NCBI GenBank assembly: GCA_020726505.1
Contig: JAHLEZ010000026.1
Span: 124,001 to 188,000, forward strand
Direction of reading: 5' to 3'
Length of the DNA: 64,000 bases
Origin: Leptodontidium sp. MPI-SDFR-AT-0119
Taxonomy: Eukaryota > Ascomycota > Leotiomycetes > Helotiales > Leptodontidiaceae
Shown: positions 47,772 through 58,496 of the stretch, in pieces
Position numbering within the stretch: position 1 is the first letter of the stretch
How the letters are laid out: every line of letters begins with the position of its first letter
Made by a program: the position numbers and the translations under genes
The notes under the pieces: generated by a model
The model's input: only the letters and a program-made list of their open reading frames with translations
The model's database searches: none
What the model was told of the DNA's origin: nothing

Positions 47772-49635
47772 ATGGCCACGATAAGGATTCCTGACAGCTT
47801 CAAACACTCATATGAGTCCTTCAAAACCTATCCTCAAAACCTCGTCTTCAAGACCGCGTTCCCGCCCGCACTGAAGGCGTATGCTGAGAGACTTGACAGT
47901 TCTGCTGGAAGAATCTTCACCGATGATGACCATGTTGTTGATCTAGCTATCCGAGATCTTGGTGAAGATGAATCTCGTGGGAGTCTTTCTCGCCTCTGTG
48001 GTCCTGACTGACATCGAAGACAGTGAATAAAATGAATATTCATGGTGATGAGAAGCATAAAAACTGGCTAGAACATCAGTCTAACCCAGGTGGCTCGAAT
48101 GCCGAAGAGATGATGCTGAGAAAGAAAGATCCGAAATGCCGTTTCATGTAAGAACGTACACTTTTGGTTTGAACACATCTTATTTATATCCCTCCAATTT
48201 GATTCTGTTAACCGTAAGGCCTTGCAGCTTTATATGGTCGCAATTCTCGCGCGAGTCTTTAAAAATTACGCGTGACTCTATGTCAAGGATTCTCACCTAT
48301 CATCAAGTTATGCCGGCATATTTGGATTTTCTCTCTGTCTTTGGATCTGATATACACCCGCGCGACCTCAGGTTCAGTGACTTTCCGGAGCAGACCCTCC
48401 TGTCAAATACACCCCGTGGCGTTATAGCTCCCGAGCTGGGCAGAAGCGGTCGACAATTCCAGATGTGCTATAACATCAAGTCAGTTGTTCGAAAATCAAC
48501 AACGGAAGAGTCATACCGAGAGCAGCAATGAGCCATCCGCCAAGCTGCTGTGCATCTCCAATTCGATGTTGTTGAGGGTACAACGCTTTGGATCTTGACG
48601 AAGACGGACTTGGATTTCAGGGAAAACGTCCAAGAGATCACCGGTAAACATGGCAGACCAGAAGACCGCGCTTTTAATTCTGTCCAAGAATGTTTCAAGT
48701 CCAGTTTGGTCATCCATCTTATGTGTTGGAATTGGGCGACGCAAGAATGGCGGTGGTATATTCAATGGCTAGAAGGAGCGCTCGACGAAGAGGCGAGTCC
48801 AACCTACCCTCTAGAGATTTGGAAGTATACTAAAGTCCCAGGTTTAGACCCAGGCTGCGGTTTATAGGCATAGGACTAGCGACAAAAGTAGACTCATCTA
48901 CACTCCGAACGATATCCAGAGACCGCAAAGGTGGGAAAATCTCGTCAACGAAGCTATCGTCATTCTGGCGGCGAATATCGACGTCTTGACTGCCCTTCGT
49001 CGGTATTATGAAGATCTGATCGTGCATCCCGACTTTCAACTGAAAGTATCCTGCGAAGAAAGCGTAGCTACTCTATCCAGAGAGATCGATTCAATGATAT
49101 ACGAAATGAGAAGTCAGACCTCTCCAGCGAAGTTTTTGCTTCAAACTACGGCAGATCAAAAGGCTCTTGTAAGCTATTGGTTGTGATTTCAGGAAAGCAG
49201 AAGAATATTGATGTAATTTAGATCCGTCAACACATCAAAGCACAACAAGCGAGCAAAACGATCGGATGGCCATTTTGACGGAAATGAGCCAGAGAGAAAG
49301 CATTGCTATGCGGACCATCACGGTCGTGACTCTGATCTACCTTCCTGCGACATTCGTTTCGGTTAGTAGGATTCCCTGGAAATTTTGAGCTGTAGCCAAT
49401 CACGCAGCAGACATTCTTCAGCACGGACGTTATCCACTACCAGTCTGATGCTCCAGGCAGTCAAACCACGTTCTCGAGAACGGCATTGGTGCGATGGTTT
49501 GAAGTAACCATACCTCTTACAGTCAGTACACTTATAATAGCCTACTGCTGGTATAAGATTACCAATAGGAAGCGCGGAACCAAACTTCCATCTAATAGCG
49601 ATCTATCAATGTCGTTGCCTCTATATGATGTGTAA
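47772..49635 (+). pseudogene. CorA-like (Mg2+ transporter superfamily) fungal membrane protein, decayed
   Basis: Segments in order: MATIRIPDSFKHSYESFKTY (47772-48008); after a one-base shift near 48009, MNIHGDEKHKNWLEHQ to KDPKCRF (48032-48147); intron 48148-48227; FIWSQFSRESLKITRD and ILTYHQVMPAYLDFLSVFGS; RQFQMCYNIKSVVRKS; QFDVVEGTTLWILTK; a further shift near 48850; NEAIVILAANIDVLTALRRY; intron 49169-49221; shift near 49257; MSQRESIAMRTITVVTLIYL then intron 49362-49410 and TFFSTDVIHYQS, a second membrane segment, ending SLPLYDV. Relatives have the membrane pair near the C-terminus as here. Also TGA at 48529 where Trp is expected (EQQ*AIRQAAVH). At least four lesions, so inactive. Confidence 0.8.
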
Positions 49636-49710
49636 TAGTGGTTCCAGCCCGCTTGCCGGGGAGATTAGGAGATGTTGATTGGCCCTGTGAACAAAATGTC
49701 GTACACCAAG

Positions 49711-49856
49711 TAGTTAGGATAAATAATCCCACCCCTAAGGTTGTGAGGTCAGCCTCAACTAGGAAAACAAGCCAATGCTTTCAATAACCCTGGTGTAATT
49801 GTTGGGTTGAAAGTGCTAGAAGCAGATGTTAGGGGTGGGATTCCTTATCCTAACTA
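49711..49856. mobile_element. Small MITE (146 bp) with 29-bp TIRs
   Basis: Left TAGTTAGGATAAATAATCCC...CCTAA is mirrored at the right as TTAGG...GGGATTCCTTATCCTAACTA, with a direct repeat CCAAG at 49706-49710 and 49857-49861. No coding content. Unrelated to the TA-flanked family. Confidence 0.8.
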
Positions 49857-50052
49857 CCAAGTAGAACCTCATTAGAGCCTCGACGTATATCGCCATCAAG
49901 CTCCTTCCCTCTCCATCGAAAGCTCAAATTGGGGGTCGCAGGTAACAATTACCAATTAGTTGATGGACAGGGTTGATTGATTGATTAATTAATTAATTAT
50001 CTCATTGATTATTACCTCCTTATACGTTCATAATCTCGTCTTAGCTCTCGTC

Positions 50053-51290
50053 TTAGCAGTTGGCTGGGTCGTCTTCTCGCATCGTGGTTAGCTCGTTACC
50101 GTCGCCACGGAGTGCGACGATAATGTGACCGAGCACCATATAGATGGAGGCGGCGAAGAGGACAGGTGGTAGTAGAATGAATATTTGCTGGATGATATAG
50201 GACCCGAGCTTGCTGGTGTCGTTGTGGCATACGATACAACCGGTAACGTCCCACCACACCCTTCCGACCACCCTTTTACACCAAAAACAGCGTTTTTGAG
50301 GTATTAATATCTTTACAGCAAATTAATAAAACCTCATAGTTTTTTACATTTATATCTATTAGGTCTTATAGACTAATTTTACAAGAGCAAATGAAATTTG
50401 AATCATAAATTATTACATAATATTAAATTTAAGTTTTTATATACAAAAACGTCAAAAATCACTTACTAATAACTTCTTAAATAATTAATATAACTATATA
50501 AAACTTAAAACACATAAATATTAGATACAAATCTTGAAGTTTTGAAAGTTTTAAAGTAATTGTATTAGTAGTTACTTTTTTATTAAGTAATTAATTTTTG
50601 TATTACACTTTATATTTTACTTAATTATAAAACTATTACTAATGAAATTAACTTCAAACTCCTAAATCCTACAGTATTATATGAAATATACTTTATTCCA
50701 AGTTTCAAGTCCTTATATCAATAATAAAGAAAGTTATTAAAAAAAATAAGAAAAACCTTTTTCACACCAAATTTGTATACGAGAAATGTTTTGAACTTCA
50801 AATACTTAGTTTGTAATATGACGTAATATGAAATGACTAAAATTATTATTGTCTCAAAGAGCTTATAAAATATATTCCAAATCTTGAATTTTAGCTTATT
50901 TTATCAATAAATGATAAAAATATCAATTATTCAAAGTGGTAAGTTTTGGTGTAAAAGGGTGGTCGGAAGGGCGAGGTGGGACGTTATAACTCATAAATTC
51001 CACTAAGCACGAAAAGGTCAATAAATATAGTTAGTAATTTCTTCTAAGCACCGCAAGTCTTACTGAATCCGCCAACCATAATAGGGATACAAAACCAGAG
51101 GCGGTTTTTGTAGATCCTCCAGCTATGGGCTACCGTGATAGCGAGGAAGAAAACGGCAAAGATAGCAGCAGCTGGAATGGACGGCAGGTATTTCCAGATG
51201 AAGTAGCCACTCTTAAGCGGTTTAAGTACGGCAATGATGCCAAGTGGAAGATAGAGGAAAAACGTCGAGATTTGTGAAGGGAGGCGTTCC
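50053..51290 (-). pseudogene. RTA1-like membrane protein, truncated and split by MITE-A2
   Basis: RTA1 proteins are fungal 7-TM lipid-handling/efflux proteins. Minus strand: FIWKYLPSIPAAAIFAVFF, ITVAHSWRIYKNRLWFCIPI, MVGGF; intron 51063-51003 (GTAAGA, branch TACTAAC, CTTAG); then MEFMSYTGCIVCHNDTSKLG, YIIQQIFILLPPVLFAASIY, MVLGHIIVALRG and an early stop at 50053-50055. About three membrane segments remain of the usual seven. No in-frame ATG was found at the 5' end. MITE-A2 sits between SYT and TGC; removal with one TA restores the frame. Confidence 0.75.
50246..50984. mobile_element. MITE-A2: 739-bp TA-flanked element, same family as MITE-A1
   Basis: Ends ACGTCCCACCACACCC...TTTTACACCAAAA and inverse, TA at 50244-50245 and 50985-50986. 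Read in reverse it aligns with MITE-A1 over its interior (for example AATAAAATAAGCTAAAATT, ATTACAAANTAAGTATTT, ATACAAATTTGGTGT). Lacks the second CCCTTTGGCCC block of MITE-A1 TIRs. Confidence 0.9.
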
Positions 51291-51520
51291 GGAAGTTGAT
51301 GAGGATGAGGCGGACCGGATTGTTTACAACTCTAATTTATTCGACCGCCAATATAAAGAAGACAAACAAGAATGAGATGCGACACTACCAGTTAGTTATA
51401 ACGAATTTCATTGACTCTATCTCAGGGCAGTTCCTTGTGCAAATATGTGTAATTAGAGATTTGGTTGAAGTTTGCGATAATACCTGATCTATTTTTAATA
51501 GTACATACAATCCATACACA

Positions 51521-53670
51521 CTACCACACATCCTCTGACCAGCGATTAGCCTTCTTGAGATCTCTTAAGTACATCTCTGCCCCCTGGATATCCCCCCTGA
51601 ACTGTGCATCTTCAGCCACGACCCGAGTCATTGTCTCAAAGACATCTTTAGCCATTCGCTTTGCATCACCACATGTATACACGCGGGATCCTTGCTCTAT
51701 TAGTAGCTTCCTGATCTCTTCCGCCTGTTGTACAATCTTGTGCTGCACGTATTCCTTGGATCCTTCTCGAGAGAAGGCCACGTACATATCAAATATGCCG
51801 GGCTGGAATGCTTGCTTCAATTCCTATAAGAACTTGAATAAGCTTGGTTTCTAATTCGACAGAAAGAGCGAAAGCTTACCTTCCACTCACTCTCGTACAA
51901 GAAGTCCTCATCATGCCTCCGACAACCATAGAATAGGACCGTACGACCCACCTTCTTACCATGTCTGCTTTGGAAAGCTCGTTCTTGTGTGAAGGCGCGA
52001 AAAGGAGCAACACCCGTTCCAGGACCAATCATTATCACCGGTATACTGCTATCTGATGGTAGATGAAATTTGGAGCGACGTACGTGGATTGGCGAGGTGG
52101 GACGAGTAAAAATCCCACGTGGCCCAGAAAGGGTGTGTGTATCGATGATCTGGCCTTTTTTTTGCCCTTGACCCGCAAGCAGAACGGGATTATGTTTCTG
52201 CGCTTGGCTGAGAAGGTAACTCGTTGCTACCCCGTTGAATTCGTGTGTCCAATCTATCTGCTTCTGGGACTCCACAACTGCCGTAATTGCGATCGTCTTC
52301 TTCGATGCCAAGGACGATGATGAAATGGAGTAATAGCGCGGCTGCAGCTTTCTCATATTCTCCAACAGAAGCGAAAAGGGCACCTGACTCCAGGAAGGTG
52401 AGAATAACTGCAGAAGTTGGACTAGGTTCAAGTGGCGGCCCTTGACGTCTCTCTGGAATGCTTCGTAGTCGGTTGTGAGTCGCACGAGTTTTGACCGAAC
52501 TTGCTCATCAACAGCAAACTTGGTCACAAGAGTTAGCATATGACGTGTGACCGGAGCGCAAATTTCGAGGTAATATCTTGCAGCCGCTTCATAAGTAGTG
52601 TTGGTTGGCAATGGGATATTGACTGTCGGGTCGGCGCTCTGGATTGTGATCTGCGTAGCTTTATGCTCCTGCAGCCCAAACACTTCCAAGAACCGGGCGA
52701 CTTCAATATCTGCATTTGATGGCCAAACCGCCAAGTGGTCTCCGGTCTCATAAGTCAAAGTCGTGTTTTGGATATCAAACTCCATGTGAAGACATCTCCT
52801 ATCGCCAGAAACAAACACCTGCTGAGCGTATGCAATTGGAGCAGGTAGTGGATTCAGTGCTGAGTACGGGCCACGAAACCTCCCTCGAAGTTGAGCCTTG
52901 TTTGGCTCACCGAGGAACGTATCTGCCGAAGGTGTGCCGGTTGCCTCAATACTGAATGTGGGAACAAACTTGTTCTCTCGTTCGGAGAATCCAAGCTTCT
53001 GTGCCAAGAGAGGTAGCGTGTTGTCCTTCCAGATCAGGAAGTCGTCCTCAAGTGTGCCTTTGCCATCATCCCCAACCCCCACATCGCCAATCCGCGTGGC
53101 ACCGATACCATTCAGAGCCGAATCAACACGTCTGATCATCGCGTTGAATTGCGCATATGAACTGCTTCCAAGCCCAAAAGCCGCATAGTGAAGACTCGTA
53201 GCGGCTAATTCAATCCTTCCTCCCAAAGAGTTGGAGTATCTGTCAAAGGCAATCGCGTTATCCGTTGGCTCGCCTTCTCCATATGTGGCCAGGAGGAAAA
53301 TGGCCACTTTATCTTCGGGCAAAGAGAGGAGATCATCGTAATCAAAGTCCTCGAGATTCGCGACCAGGCAGTCAATTCCAAATCTTGCAAGGGCCTCTTT
53401 CGACAAGATCGCCGCAAGCTTTTCCGAAGTTCCGGTCTGACTGCCATAGAAAATAACGCATTGCTTTTGCGTCAGATCAAGTTTGCGCTTGATATTCCGA
53501 GTTGCGATTGTGACAGGAGTGCCACTTTTTTGCGTTGTTTTGTTGTGAGGGAGGATGGATGGAGTGGGTTTCCGATTCAGTCGAGACGCGGCAAGATTGA
53601 CGCTGTAAGCGACCAAACTTGCAAAGATAACCTTGAGGAAGAGAAGATCGAAATCACTAAGGACCAACAT
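51521..53670 (-). CDS. NADPH-cytochrome P450 reductase (CPR)
   Basis: Passes electrons from NADPH through FAD and FMN to P450s at the ER. Two exons: 53670-51880 and 51823-51521, intron 51879-51824 (GTAAGC...TATAG). An N-terminal membrane anchor (LLFLKVIFASLVAYSVNL) is followed by the FMN domain (VIFYGSQTGTSEK, LLATYGEGEPTDNA, FGLGSSSYAQFNAM), the FAD domain (YETGDHLAVWPSNAD, PRYYSISSSSLASKK), the NADPH domain (VIMIGPGTGVAPFRAF, TVLFYGCRRHDEDFLYESEW, VYTCGDAKRMAKDV) and the terminal Trp typical of CPRs (SEDVW). About 697 residues from the ATG at 53670; an ATG 33 bases upstream (53703) would add 11 residues before the anchor, less likely. Divergent from a CYP53-like gene. Fungi often carry more than one CPR; this may be a dedicated partner. 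Confidence 0.93.
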
Positions 53671-54246
53671 ATTGTGTATGGTACGAGTATGAATGAAAAA
53701 CAAGTATTTACTAGGAACTACTTTTATATATCTGAGAAGTATTTGGGGTCTCTATTATACTGCTTGCGTACCACATTGTGATCTTTCTCCTTACCACTCA
53801 CTGTCTGGAAGATCGAGAGCGCGGGGCATTACCGTATACGGCAGCTCCGCTTCAAGATAGTGCCATATGGCGTACAACACCGCGCATCATCTCCATGACT
53901 ATCTGCTAGCAGGTACGGAAACTCATCCATCCTGTGTTGTATGACGCTGTCCGGTGCGTGGTCAATGCCTGACGTAAACGCCGAATATTGGAGCCGCCCG
54001 TTGGGGGGCCGACCCGAGGCGGTAGTGCCAAATCAGGACTTCCCCGCATTCTTCCACCGAAAGTATGGCCGAATTCCTTAAGCGAGAAATGCCGCGGAGT
54101 GCTCGAAAGGGAATTGCGCACAACACTCTACAACCATTGACGGTCATGAAGAAGTAGAGATAAAGACGCTATGGGTTGTCGCAACACTCTCAATTCTCAC
54201 CCTTATCGAGTGACAACAACATCTCTTCATCTTCGTCATTGTCAAA
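53671..54246. promoter_or_regulatory. Shared divergent promoter of CPR and P450
   Basis: 576 bp between the two start codons. A TATATAAAAG-like box on the minus strand (53717-53732) lies about 50 bp before the CPR start. Open frames here on the minus strand (53906-54147) have no motif. No specific operator identified. Confidence 0.55.
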
Positions 54247-55792
54247 ATGCTTGTTCAACGTATGTCAAGAACTCTAAACCCCTTTCTTCTTCACGGTTGA
54301 AAAGCTGCTAACGTTATGTAAAGTATTATTCGCGGCTCTGGCCTGGACTATTGTGGTTCAACCAATCACATGTTATCTCTTGGACAAGAAAGGCCTGCGC
54401 AAATTCGCTTCTCCCTCATATGCAGGGCTTTCATCTCTGTGGAGAATATACTACAACTTGAAATGTCGACACTACCTCGCCATTGATGAGGCCCACAAGA
54501 AACTCGGCACACATGTTCGCATCGCCCCAAATCACATTTCTATCTCGGACCCACAGGCTCTTGCCGATGTTTATGGTCATGGCGCAAACTTCCTCAAAGA
54601 TGCTTGGTATGATGGAGGTGCTGGCGAACACCGCCATCTGGCAGATGCACGTGTCAAGGTTGAACATCAGAGAAAACGGAAGATGATGGCGCATGTATTT
54701 GCCCAGAAGACAATTGCAAATCTAGAGCCGATTGTCACCGAGACAACACTCATCCTGGTAACCCAAGTGGATAAGTATGCCGCTGCTGGGCAGCCCATCA
54801 ACATGCGACGCTACCTCAATTATTATACCATCGACCTCTTCGCTGAGCTGCTGTATGGTTCTACACTTGGTTGTCTGGAGCGCGGGGACGATATGGTAAA
54901 TGCAGAGACTGAAGACGGCAATGTCTACCAAGCGCCATTCATCAAGAGTCTTCACGACGCCACTGTCATCAATACCATTCTCGGCATGGAGGCCGGTATT
55001 CTTCCACTCACAAAGAAACTTTTCTCGAGACATCCATACAAGAAGGCTGGCGCAGATTATGACAATATCATCTTCCACAATACGAAGAAGAGACTGCAGG
55101 ATGCCGATGCCGAAAATGATATTCTCTCAAAGCTGCTGATCAACTCCAAAGGAGAGGAACTCAACCTTTCCGCGGGGGAGATCTTGTCAGAATGCTCAGT
55201 CATGATGAACGCCGGCACAGATACCACAACAGCTGCGCTCACCAACACGATCTATCTCCTCTACAAGCACCCCGCGGTCCTTGCAAAGCTCAGAACAGAG
55301 CTCGATGCTGCCATGGGAACTTCTGACGTTCCAACCTACGAGTCACTAGCATCCTTGCCATATCTACGAGCCTGTATCGAAGAGTCCCTGCGCGTCCGTC
55401 CAGCGAGTTCTTTTGGCTTACCCCGAGTTGTGCCAGAAGGAGGTCGTTATGTTGCAGGCCAGTTTATCGCAGAAGGTGTCACAGTTTCGGTACCAACGTA
55501 TACCCTGCTTCGAGACCCTGTTGCATTTGACAAGCCTGAGGAGTTCATTCCAGAAAGGTGGATTGATGGCGATAAGGAACGAATGAGCAAGGCTCATTTT
55601 CCATTCAGTACCGGACCTCGGGCTTGCATCGGGCGAAATATTGCGTATTTCGAACAGCTGATTGTCATTGGCACTTTGGTGCGAGCATTTGATTTTGACT
55701 TTCTGAGCGGGAACTTCGAGCTGGAGACTATTGAAAGGTTTAACTCTAATCCCGGAGAGCTGGAGATGATTGCACGCCGGCGGTTGGTTTAG
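54247..55792 (+). CDS. Cytochrome P450, CYP53-like (benzoate 4-hydroxylase type)
   Basis: Exon 1 is only 13 bases (54247-54259, ATGCTTGTTCAAC); intron 54260-54323 with branch GCTAAC; exon 2 54324-55792; 493 residues. The first ~20 residues (MLVQLLFAALAWTIVV) make an ER anchor. Motifs: HKKLGTHVRIAPNHISISDP, VYGHGANFLKDAWYD and EHQRKRKMMAHVFAQK, close to CYP53 benzoate hydroxylases as I recall them; I-helix MMNAGTDTTTAALT; EESLRVRPAS (ExxR); FIPERW; heme loop FSTGPRACIGRN with the ligand Cys. CYP53 enzymes para-hydroxylate benzoate and related aromatics in fungi, detoxifying plant and fungal phenolics. Family-level similarity could also fit another aromatic substrate. No lesion. Divergent from a CPR gene. 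Confidence 0.9.
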
Positions 55793-56346
55793 GGCATTGC
55801 TGTTCCTCAGAACGAATGTGGTGCCGTTCTAGACATGGATAGAGAGAACTTGAGACCCAGATTTGTGAAAAGAATTGATAAACGAATATTACCTCAAATT
55901 ACTCCCATTTAAGCAGTTAATCATTGGGCGGCTTACATGGCTAAGCGTTCAACTTCCCCACCTGCGGGAATGAACACGAGTGGAACTCTATTTTCGAGGA
56001 TGTATGCTACGAGATCTGGATAGGACATCAACTACTCAACTTGAGATTTTCAAATCGTGCTATTGCAGGTTACGGCGATCCCGGGGTGCAAAGCTGATAC
56101 GCGCAAAGTTGAAGGTTAGTGGCTTTGGCATTGCGGTCATTCCCCAATTAGGAAATAATCCGACCTCAATAGCCTCCCCGCTTTTCTGGATACGGGGGCT
56201 ATAAAGATACAGAACCCACAAGCCAGACCGCAGTAAGATCTTACAATTCTTCATATATCCGTTGGAAAAGGGAAAAAAAAAAAAAAATCTCACTTCCAAT
56301 ATCTCGGCCTATTACCCACCAAGTCTCCTTTTCGGACCTCGCACAA
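55793..56346. other. Intergenic, no gene seen
   Basis: Contains an A-run at 56273-56287 and a GGGGGCTATAAAGATAC TATA-like box near 56195-56211, about 140 bp before the deoC relic, which may be its old promoter. Confidence 0.45.
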
Positions 56347-57323
56347 ATGATTGACCATTCCCTCCTGCACCCACTATGACCGACGACAAAGTCTGGTCCG
56401 GCCTCCAAACGTGCAAGAGATACAACGTGAAAACAGGTAAGTGTTGGTTGTCACGTTATGTTCTTGAATATAAGATCGAGCTCTCTTTTGCGTCCCTTCA
56501 CTGCACCCTCCCCCCGCCCTCCACAGCATTTGACACTAAATATGACTAACGCTCCTAAGCATGTATGAAACCCTACCACATTCCCTTCGCGCGCAAAGTA
56601 CTCGAAGGTTCCCCGGTCCTCATCTGTCCTGTAATTGGTTTCCCACCGGGAACTCCACGCTTCAAGTGCAAGCCTTCGAAGCCACCCGTGCTGTAGAAGA
56701 CGGCGGCAAAGAAATCGATATAGTTGTCAACATCGGGCGGGTCAAGAGCGAGAAATAGGAGTATGTGCAGCATAATGTTGAGACATTGAATAAGATTGTG
56801 GTAGAGAGGGGTGCGGTACTGAAAGTTATTTTCGAGAATGATTGTACTTTGTGCACTGGAATTTCTTTTCCCTTATCATCTCACAGATTGGATTTAGAGT
56901 TATGCTATGTTGGAGAGCTACCGGTTGATGCAAGCAGATCTAACTGACGAAGAAATTGTCAAACTCTGCGAAATCTGCAGTTCCATCCCCGTTGCCTTCA
57001 TCAAGACATCCACCGGGTACGGCTTTACTAAACTGCCTAGTGGAGACTACAACTGCAAAGGCGCCACGATCCATCAGCTCGAGCTTGTAAGGAAGCATAC
57101 CAGTGAGAACGCGCAAATCAAAGCTGCCGGAGGAGTGAGAACGCTGGATGATCTATTAAGAATTAGAGCGTTAGGTGTCACGAGGGCGGGTGCTACAGCG
57201 ACGGAGGCGATTTTGAAGGAGGCTATTAGGAGGGGCATTGGGGAAGTGAAAGTGAAGGTGGAAGTCCCCCCATTTAGAGATGAAGGACAGAGCGGAAATG
57301 AGTTGAGGGATAGCACAGGCTGA
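56347..57323 (+). pseudogene. deoC: Deoxyribose-phosphate aldolase (DeoC) relic
   Basis: DeoC splits 2-deoxyribose 5-phosphate into acetaldehyde and glyceraldehyde 3-phosphate. Pieces: MIDHSLLHP, shift near 56375, MTDDKVWSGLQTCKRYNVKT; intron 56436 to about 56559; ACMKPYHIPFARKVLEGSPV and LICPVIGFP; shift near 56648; NSTLQVQAFEATRAVEDGGK, EIDIVVNIGRVKSEK, TAG at 56757 where Trp is expected, EYVQHNVETLNKI, VLKVIFEND; probable intron; DLTDEEIVKLCEICSSIPVA, FIKTSTGYGFTK with the Schiff-base Lys, IKAAGGVRTLDDLL, GATATEAILKEAIRRGIG. Two frameshifts and a stop, with an otherwise well-kept catalytic core, indicate recent loss. Confidence 0.85.
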
Positions 57324-57604
57324 TCCACGATAGGAATCTCGGCTCTTGAGATGTTATATTCTATTATGCCCTTCCACTAGCAAGTTATCATACTCTCTAA
57401 TTACAAATATTGATAATCAAACATTCTAAAAGCTTTATCTATGCATCTAACGAAATGGTATCTCAGAATCAGATAAAACTGCTTGCTCTGATTCAAATCA
57501 ATCTACTTGATTTTTTTTTGCCTTCTCACTCCGCCAGCGCGGCCTTATCCTCTCCCTTGTCCGCACTAGCCTCGGTATCATCACGAATTCCCACGAGACA
57601 CTCC
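57324..57604. other. Intergenic between convergent relics
   Basis: Contains a T-run at 57509-57518. No gene recognised. Confidence 0.4.
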
Positions 57605-57905
57605 TCAATCACACACAATAGAAGCTCCCAGCCGAGGTTGCGTCTCCACTTCCATCATAACTGCCCTAGCCGGCATTGGACATAAAATCTTTTCAAATAC
57701 CGTGCCATTGCTTGTCGAACTGACTGGTAGTGACTCAGGCACAATTCCATTCTCCACTCACGCGACCAAAGCATCAAAAGTAGAGGTTGGCTGTCCACCG
57801 TTACCATATGAGCAGTGCTGGATACCAGGGGTTTCGAACATTCTGTAAAACTCAGACATGAGGATCCAGAGCCATGACGCGATTGTAGTAGTCTTCTGTG
57901 TTTTT
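57605..57905 (-). pseudogene. Tannase/feruloyl esterase C-terminal fragment
   Basis: Minus frame: SEFYRMFETPGIQHCSYGNG, GGQPTSTFDALVA, TGA at 57760-57758 where Trp is expected, VENGIVPESLPVSS, FEKILCPMPARAVM, ending at 57605. This matches the end of the tannase family (PF07519), where F-x-PG-x-HC-x-GG carries the catalytic His. Upstream (57990-58230) no tannase sequence could be followed. Only the C-terminal ~90 residues are recognisable. Confidence 0.65.
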
Positions 57906-58233
57906 GGTTGGGATGATTGGATCAGCCTAATAGAACGAGTAAGCTTCCTACTATGGCTCATACGAGGATGAACGGAGGAGAATGTATTTACAAAACCATG
58001 ATATCCAACCACCCCACGCAGCTTTGAAAGCAGACAGGTGTCAGCGCATTCAGTGGTCGGAGTAGATGAGCAACACATACATAGTGAGTAGATTGTTGGG
58101 AGTGTGTCTGCAACCATCTCTCCTGTGAGGCATTGGCTGCCGGATTGTGCAAGACAGTCTTCTGTCCGTGGGCTGTATTGTCGTGTGGCTCACAAGGGCC
58201 AGAAGAATTATTGAAATTGTACCCGTGAGGGTA

Positions 58234-58494
58234 GAAGAGTAACCTGGACAACCGGCCACCCTCAAACACCCTCGCGGCTTCACAAATTACACCTCTAATT
58301 AATATTTTATAAATAAACTTATTAACTCATTCGATTATATTACTAATTGTTGTTTGGATTCTAAAGTTTAGAGTAATACGAATTATTTTAAGTATTAGTT
58401 TTGATTTTGTGAAAATCGAGTCTTTTTCAGCGTCGATTTTTGATTTTCCCTACGGAAATTTCTGTAGGGTGGTCGGTTGGCCAGGTTACTCTTC
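58234..58494. mobile_element. MITE-B: 261-bp TA-flanked element
   Basis: Left GAAGAGTAACCTGG and CAACCGGCCACCCT, right inverted AGGGTGGTCGGTTGG and CCAGGTTACTCTTC, with TA at 58232-58233 and 58495-58496. AT-rich interior with no frame. TIR sequence differs from MITE-A, so it is a separate family. Confidence 0.85.
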
Positions 58495-58496
58495 TA

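Noticed and set aside
57758..58283. Three overlapping minus-strand frames of 77-119 codons
   Set aside because: Only the part below about 57905 resembles tannase; the rest shows no family match, so I did not extend the fragment upstream.
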